Source: Agromyces sp. H17E-10
GTDB taxonomy: Bacteria > Actinomycetota > Actinomycetes > Actinomycetales > Microbacteriaceae
Length of the DNA: 64,000 nt
Direction: 5' to 3'
Assembly: GCF_022919715.1 (NCBI RefSeq)
Contig: NZ_CP095042.1
Coordinates: 2,790,001 to 2,854,000 of the forward strand
The first letter of the stretch is position 1. Each line of letters starts with the position of its first letter. A model generated the notes under the pieces. The model was not told the DNA's origin, searched no databases, and saw nothing but the letters and a program-made list of their open reading frames with translations. Below are positions 60,979 to 64,000 of the stretch, piece after piece. Position numbers and translations under genes: made by a program.

Positions 60979-61828
60979 CGGTGGTCTCGATACGGTCGCT
61001 TCGCTCCCTACTCGACCGACCTCTCGCCCGCTGGTCATGGGCGTCGTCAACGTCACGCCCGACTCGTTCAGTGACGGCGGGCGGTGGTTCGACGCGGACG
61101 CGGCGATCGCGCACGGCGTCGAGCTCGCCGAGCAGGGCGCCGACCTCGTCGACGTCGGCGGCGAGTCGACCCGCCCGGGCGCGGCACGGGTCGAACCCGA
61201 CGAGGAGTTGCGCCGCGTCGTGCCCGTGATCCGGGAGCTCACGGCACGCGGCATCCGGGTCAGCGTCGACACGATGCGTGCGGCGACCGCACGGGCCGCC
61301 GTCGAGGCGGGCGCCGAGATCATCAACGACGTGTCGGCGGGCCTCGCCGACGAGGCGATGGCGAGCGTCGCGGCCGAGACCGGCGCACGCTACGTCGCGA
61401 TGCACTGGCGCGGACACTCCGACCGCATGGACTCGCTCGCCGAGTACGGCGACGTCGCGGTCGAGGTGCGCGACGAGCTCGCGGCCCGCGTCGACGCGCT
61501 CGTCGCCGCGGGCGTCGCGGCCGACCGGATCATCCTCGACCCGGGCCTCGGCTTCGCGAAGCGGGGCGAGCAGAACTGGCAGTTGCTCGGACGACTCGAC
61601 GTGCTCGCCGGGCTCGGCCTGCCGATCCTCGTCGGTGCGTCGCGCAAGCGCTTCCTCGGCGCGATGCTTCCAGAGGGGGCATCCGTCGCCGAACGCGACC
61701 TGCCGACCGCGGTCGTGAGCGTGCTCTCGGCGCAGGCCGGCGCGTGGGGGGTGCGGGTGCACGACGTCGTCGCCACGCGCCGCGCGCTCGACGTCCTCGG
61801 GGCGTGGCAGAGTGGACGACGTGGCTGA
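60971..61828 (+). CDS. folP: Dihydropteroate synthase
   Basis: A protein of 285 aa from ATG 60971; GTG 60962 is an alternative. It has VMGVVNVTPDSFSDGG, the pterin-binding VDVGGESTRPGA, IINDVSAG, MHWRGH, DPGLGFAKRGEQN and LVGASRKRFLG. It joins dihydropterin pyrophosphate and p-aminobenzoate; it is the sulfonamide target. The first about 20 residues (GGLDTVASLPTRPTSRP) are encoded by a dispersed palindromic repeat (60981-61020), so the N-terminus differs from normal. Confidence 0.96.
   Translation: MGDGGLDTVASLPTRPTSRPLVMGVVNVTPDSFSDGGRWFDADAAIAHGVELAEQGADLVDVGGESTRPGAARVEPDEELRRVVPVIRELTARGIRVSVDTMRAATARAAVEAGAEIINDVSAGLADEAMASVAAETGARYVAMHWRGHSDRMDSLAEYGDVAVEVRDELAARVDALVAAGVAADRIILDPGLGFAKRGEQNWQLLGRLDVLAGLGLPILVGASRKRFLGAMLPEGASVAERDLPTAVVSVLSAQAGAWGVRVHDVVATRRALDVLGAWQSGRRG
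60981..61020. repeat. Inverse copy of the GGTCGAGTAGCG repeat inside folP
   Basis: GTGGTCTCGATACGGTCGCT and, after a few bases, TACTCGACCGAC match the reverse complement of the repeats at 54055 and 55034. It lies within the first 17 codons of folP. Confidence 0.7.
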
Positions 61829-62195
61829 ACCGCGACCCGACCGAATCACCCTCACGGGGCTGCGCGTGCGCGCCAACCACGGCGTCTTCGAGTTCGAACG
61901 CGTCGAGGGGCAGGAATTCGTGATCGACGTCTCGGTCGCGGTCGACCTCGCCGCCGCGGCGCGGGGCGACGACCTCGCGAGCACCGTGCACTACGGCGAG
62001 CTCGCCGAGCAGGTGGTCGCCGCCGTCGAGCGCGACCCCGTCGACCTCATCGAGACCGTCGCCGAACGCGTCGCGGGCGTCGCGCTCGGCTTCGCCGCCG
62101 TCGACGAGGTCGAGGTCACCGTGCACAAGCCGCAGGCGCCGATCACCGTGCCGTTCGGCGACGTCGCGGTCACGATCACGAGGCGCCGGGCATGA
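61812..62195 (+). CDS. folB: Dihydroneopterin aldolase
   Basis: A protein of 127 aa from GTG 61812, overlapping folP by 17 nt. Conserved text is LTGLRVRANHGVFEFERVEG, VHYGELAEQVVAAVE, LIETVAERVAG and VHKPQAPI. It splits dihydroneopterin to 6-hydroxymethyl-dihydropterin and glycolaldehyde. It is coupled to folK by an ATGA overlap. Confidence 0.95.
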   Translation: MDDVAEPRPDRITLTGLRVRANHGVFEFERVEGQEFVIDVSVAVDLAAAARGDDLASTVHYGELAEQVVAAVERDPVDLIETVAERVAGVALGFAAVDEVEVTVHKPQAPITVPFGDVAVTITRRRA

Positions 62196-62677
62196 GCCGC
62201 GCCGTCGTCGCGTTCGGCGCGAACCTCGGCGACCGGGAGGCGACGATCGACGCCGCGGTGAGGGCGCTCGCCGACGCCGCGGGGGTCGAGCTCATCGCCG
62301 TGTCGCCGCTCTACGAGACGCCCGCGCTCAAGACGACCGGCGTCGACCACGACGCGCCCGGCTACCTCAACGGGGTGCTCGTGGTCGAGACCGTGCTCGA
62401 TCCGCACGCCCTCCTCGACGTGCTGCAGCGCATCGAGCACGAGCAGGGCCGGGTGCGCGCCGAGCGCTGGGGCGACCGCACGCTCGACCTCGACCTCATC
62501 GACTTCGACGGCCTCGAGCTCGCCGACGAGCGACTCGAGCTGCCGCATCCGCGGGCTTGGCAGCGGGCGTTCGTGCTGCAGCCCTGGCTCGACGTCGACC
62601 CCGACGCCGTGCTGGCCGGTCGCGGCCCGGTGTCGGCGCTGCGGGCCGAGACCTCCGACGAGGTGGTGCGGCGATGA
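62192..62677 (+). CDS. folK: 2-amino-4-hydroxy-6-hydroxymethyldihydropteridine diphosphokinase
   Basis: A protein of 161 aa. It has FGANLGDREATIDAAVRAL at the start, SPLYETPALKT, GYLNGVLVVET, the signature RWGDRTLDLDLIDFDG and LPHPRAWQRAFVLQPW. It moves pyrophosphate from ATP to the pterin. It overlaps folB (ATGA) and the DUF3180 gene by 4 nt. Confidence 0.95.
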   Translation: MSRAVVAFGANLGDREATIDAAVRALADAAGVELIAVSPLYETPALKTTGVDHDAPGYLNGVLVVETVLDPHALLDVLQRIEHEQGRVRAERWGDRTLDLDLIDFDGLELADERLELPHPRAWQRAFVLQPWLDVDPDAVLAGRGPVSALRAETSDEVVRR

Positions 62678-63144
62678 GGCGCACCCACTTCTCGACCGTG
62701 CTCGCATTCCTGCTCGGCGGGCTCGTCATCGGCTACCTGGGCGATCTGGCGATCGTGAGTGCGGGGTCGAAGGCACTCGTGCCGCCGATCTCGCTCGCGA
62801 TCACCCTCGTCGGCGTCGCCGCGATCGTGGTCGCCCTCGCATGGCCGATCCGGCGGGCCGTCACGGGCAAGACCGTGCGTCGCATCGATCCGTTCCGCGC
62901 GATGCGCGTCGCCGTGCTCGCGAAGGCGTGCAGCCTGAGCGGTGCGCTCGTGCTCGGCATCGGGCTCGGCATCGCGTTCTTCCTGCTCACCCGCACCGTG
63001 ATGCCGCCCGTGGGAGTCGTCTGGCAGGCGCTCGCGACCGCGATCGGCGCCGCGCTGCTGCTCGCCGGCGGGCTCATCGCCGAGTGGTGCTGCACCCTCC
63101 CGCCCGACGACCCCGACGAGAAGGAAGAGCACGCACATGCCTGA
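62674..63144 (+). CDS. DUF3180 membrane protein
   Basis: A protein of 156 aa with four membrane segments (FSTVLAFLLGGLVIGYLGDL; VPPISLAITLVGVAAIVVAL; LVLGIGLGIAFFLLTR; ALATAIGAALLLAGGLIAEW) and the conserved RRIDPFRAMRVAVLAKACSL between them. It is nearly always found behind folK in actinobacteria; its function is unknown. It overlaps folK by 4 nt and the next gene by 8 nt. Confidence 0.9.
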   Translation: MRRTHFSTVLAFLLGGLVIGYLGDLAIVSAGSKALVPPISLAITLVGVAAIVVALAWPIRRAVTGKTVRRIDPFRAMRVAVLAKACSLSGALVLGIGLGIAFFLLTRTVMPPVGVVWQALATAIGAALLLAGGLIAEWCCTLPPDDPDEKEEHAHA

Positions 63145-63748
63145 GCCCGAGGGTGCACCGGTCGAGGCGCCCGAGCCCGCGGCTCCGGCTGTCCCCGATG
63201 TTCCGGCTGGCGTCGAGGCGGCGCCCGCTGGCACACACGTGCCCGCGCCCGCCGCTGCGCCAGCCCTCGACGCCGCGCACGTGCCCGACGTCGAGTGGCG
63301 TCGCGTGTCGCCGAAGTACATCGTGGTCGAGGTCGTCGGCTCGCTCATCGGCATGGTCGTCTTCGTCGGCGCGCTCGTGGTCGTGCACCTGCTCTGGCAG
63401 CCCTGGTGGGCGCTCTGGGCGGCCGGCGCGGTAGCGCTCGTCTCGCTCATCGGCATCGCGCTCGAACCACGCCGTGTGCGCTCGATCGGGTACCGCCTGC
63501 GTGAGGACGACCTGCTCTTCCGGCGCGGCATCATGTTCCAGCGGCAGGTCGCGGTGCCCTACGGGCGCATGCAGCTCATCGACATCACCCGCGGCCCGGT
63601 GGCCCGTGCGCTCGGGCTCGCCGAGCTCAAGTTCGTCACCGCGGCGGCGTCGACCGCGGTGACGGTTCCCGGCATCCCGATGGAGGAGGCCGACCGGCTG
63701 CGAGACGAGCTCGTCGCCCTCGCCGAGACCCGCCGGGCGGGACTGTGA
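63137..63748 (+). CDS. PH-domain membrane protein (YdbS-like)
   Basis: A protein of 203 aa. A Pro/Ala/Glu-rich N-terminus (about 45 residues) is followed by two membrane helices (VVEVVGSLIGMVVFVGALVV and LWAAGAVALVSLIGIA) and a bacterial PH (bPH2) domain with YRLREDDLLFRRGIMFQRQV and VPYGRMQLIDITRGP. It pairs with the downstream second PH-domain gene as in YdbS-YdbT; a membrane-stress role is known only in distant relatives. Confidence 0.85.
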   Translation: MPEPEGAPVEAPEPAAPAVPDVPAGVEAAPAGTHVPAPAAAPALDAAHVPDVEWRRVSPKYIVVEVVGSLIGMVVFVGALVVVHLLWQPWWALWAAGAVALVSLIGIALEPRRVRSIGYRLREDDLLFRRGIMFQRQVAVPYGRMQLIDITRGPVARALGLAELKFVTAAASTAVTVPGIPMEEADRLRDELVALAETRRAGL

Positions 63749-64000
63749 GCGCACCCGCGCGACCCGCGCCGGTGACGAACCTCGCCGACGGCGAGTGGCA
63801 CCGACTGCACCCCGCCAGTCCCCTCCTGCGCGGCGGGCTCGTGTTCATCGCCGTGCTCGGCTTCGTCATCGCGAACCTCCGCGAGCGCGCGGTCGACCTG
63901 CTGCTCGCGATCTTCGCGCCCGAGGCCGGCGACGAGCTCGGGCCGCGCTACGAGGAGTGGCAGAACGACTGGGCGAACGACCCCGTCGGCGGCATCGTGT
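63745..64000 (+). CDS. PH-domain membrane protein (YdbT-like), 3' end outside window
   Basis: The frame is open from GTG 63745 (GTGA overlap with the preceding stop) to the end of the window, 85 codons so far. It reads GEWHRLHPASPLLRGGLVFI, AVLGFVIANLRERAVDLLLA, then an acidic stretch AGDELGPRYEEWQNDWANDP. HRLHP followed by a membrane helix is the usual start of YdbT-type multi-PH proteins. Confidence 0.78.
   Translation, partial: MSAPARPAPVTNLADGEWHRLHPASPLLRGGLVFIAVLGFVIANLRERAVDLLLAIFAPEAGDELGPRYEEWQNDWANDPVGGIV

Overview
The window is high-GC DNA from an actinobacterium, most likely a Microbacteriaceae member such as Agromyces or a relative. The family guess rests on codon use, on the gene order ppa, tilS, hpt, ftsH, folE, folP, folB, folK, DUF3180, PH-domain proteins, and on several start codons that sit about 7 nt behind a TANNNT-type -10 box with no ribosome binding site (probable leaderless transcripts). 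No database was searched; family names come from motifs read in the translations.

Layout. Positions 1-35094 are chromosomal and mostly housekeeping or accessory metabolism: a 5'-truncated recQ, a double TetR regulator divergent from a secreted histidine phosphatase and a GH3 beta-glucosidase, an acyl-CoA oxidase-like protein, alpha/beta hydrolases, malate dehydrogenase, a prolyl aminopeptidase, a YpfJ-type metallopeptidase, a DMT exporter, a P-type ATPase, an alcohol dehydrogenase, an MFS exporter behind a strong operator-like palindrome, a PHP/lipoprotein/unknown operon, cardiolipin synthase behind a 13-codon leader ORF, and a run of regulators, small membrane proteins and oxidoreductases.

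Positions 35095-49966 form one 14.9-kb integrated element. A 21-bp direct repeat (35095-35115 and 49946-49966) is the anticodon region of tRNA-Phe. The tyrosine integrase and an excisionase-like protein lie against the tRNA, and a 23-bp direct repeat (probable integrase arm sites) lies about 100 bp inside each end. The element carries a MobF-type relaxase but no visible type IV secretion genes, so it looks mobilizable rather than self-conjugative. Cargo: a fatty acid desaturase, a small unknown operon, an AAA ATPase plus subtilase pair resembling IetAS defence systems, a PD-(D/E)XK nuclease with an unfamiliar N-terminal part, a ParB-like protein, and several broken genes (a resolvase stub, a 143-codon pseudogene and a truncated copy of an element gene). 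A near-palindromic motif, CAGGTWCTTG, occurs at the relaxase promoter and twice in the excisionase divergent promoter, and suggests one element-wide regulator. The element supplies the 3' part of tRNA-Phe and its terminator. The left attachment site lacks the T-arm sequence, so precise excision would leave a defective tRNA-Phe.

Positions 49924-64000 return to the chromosome: tRNA-Glu, tRNA-Asp and tRNA-Phe on the minus strand, two paralogous cell-wall hydrolases (M23 and NlpC/P60), ppa, tilS, hpt, an MFS protein fused to a cyclic-nucleotide-binding domain next to a cyclase-like DUF2652 protein, ftsH, the folate operon folE-folP-folB-folK, and membrane proteins running off the right edge. Short palindromic repeats are scattered here, some of them inside coding sequence (tilS, folP, prolyl aminopeptidase).
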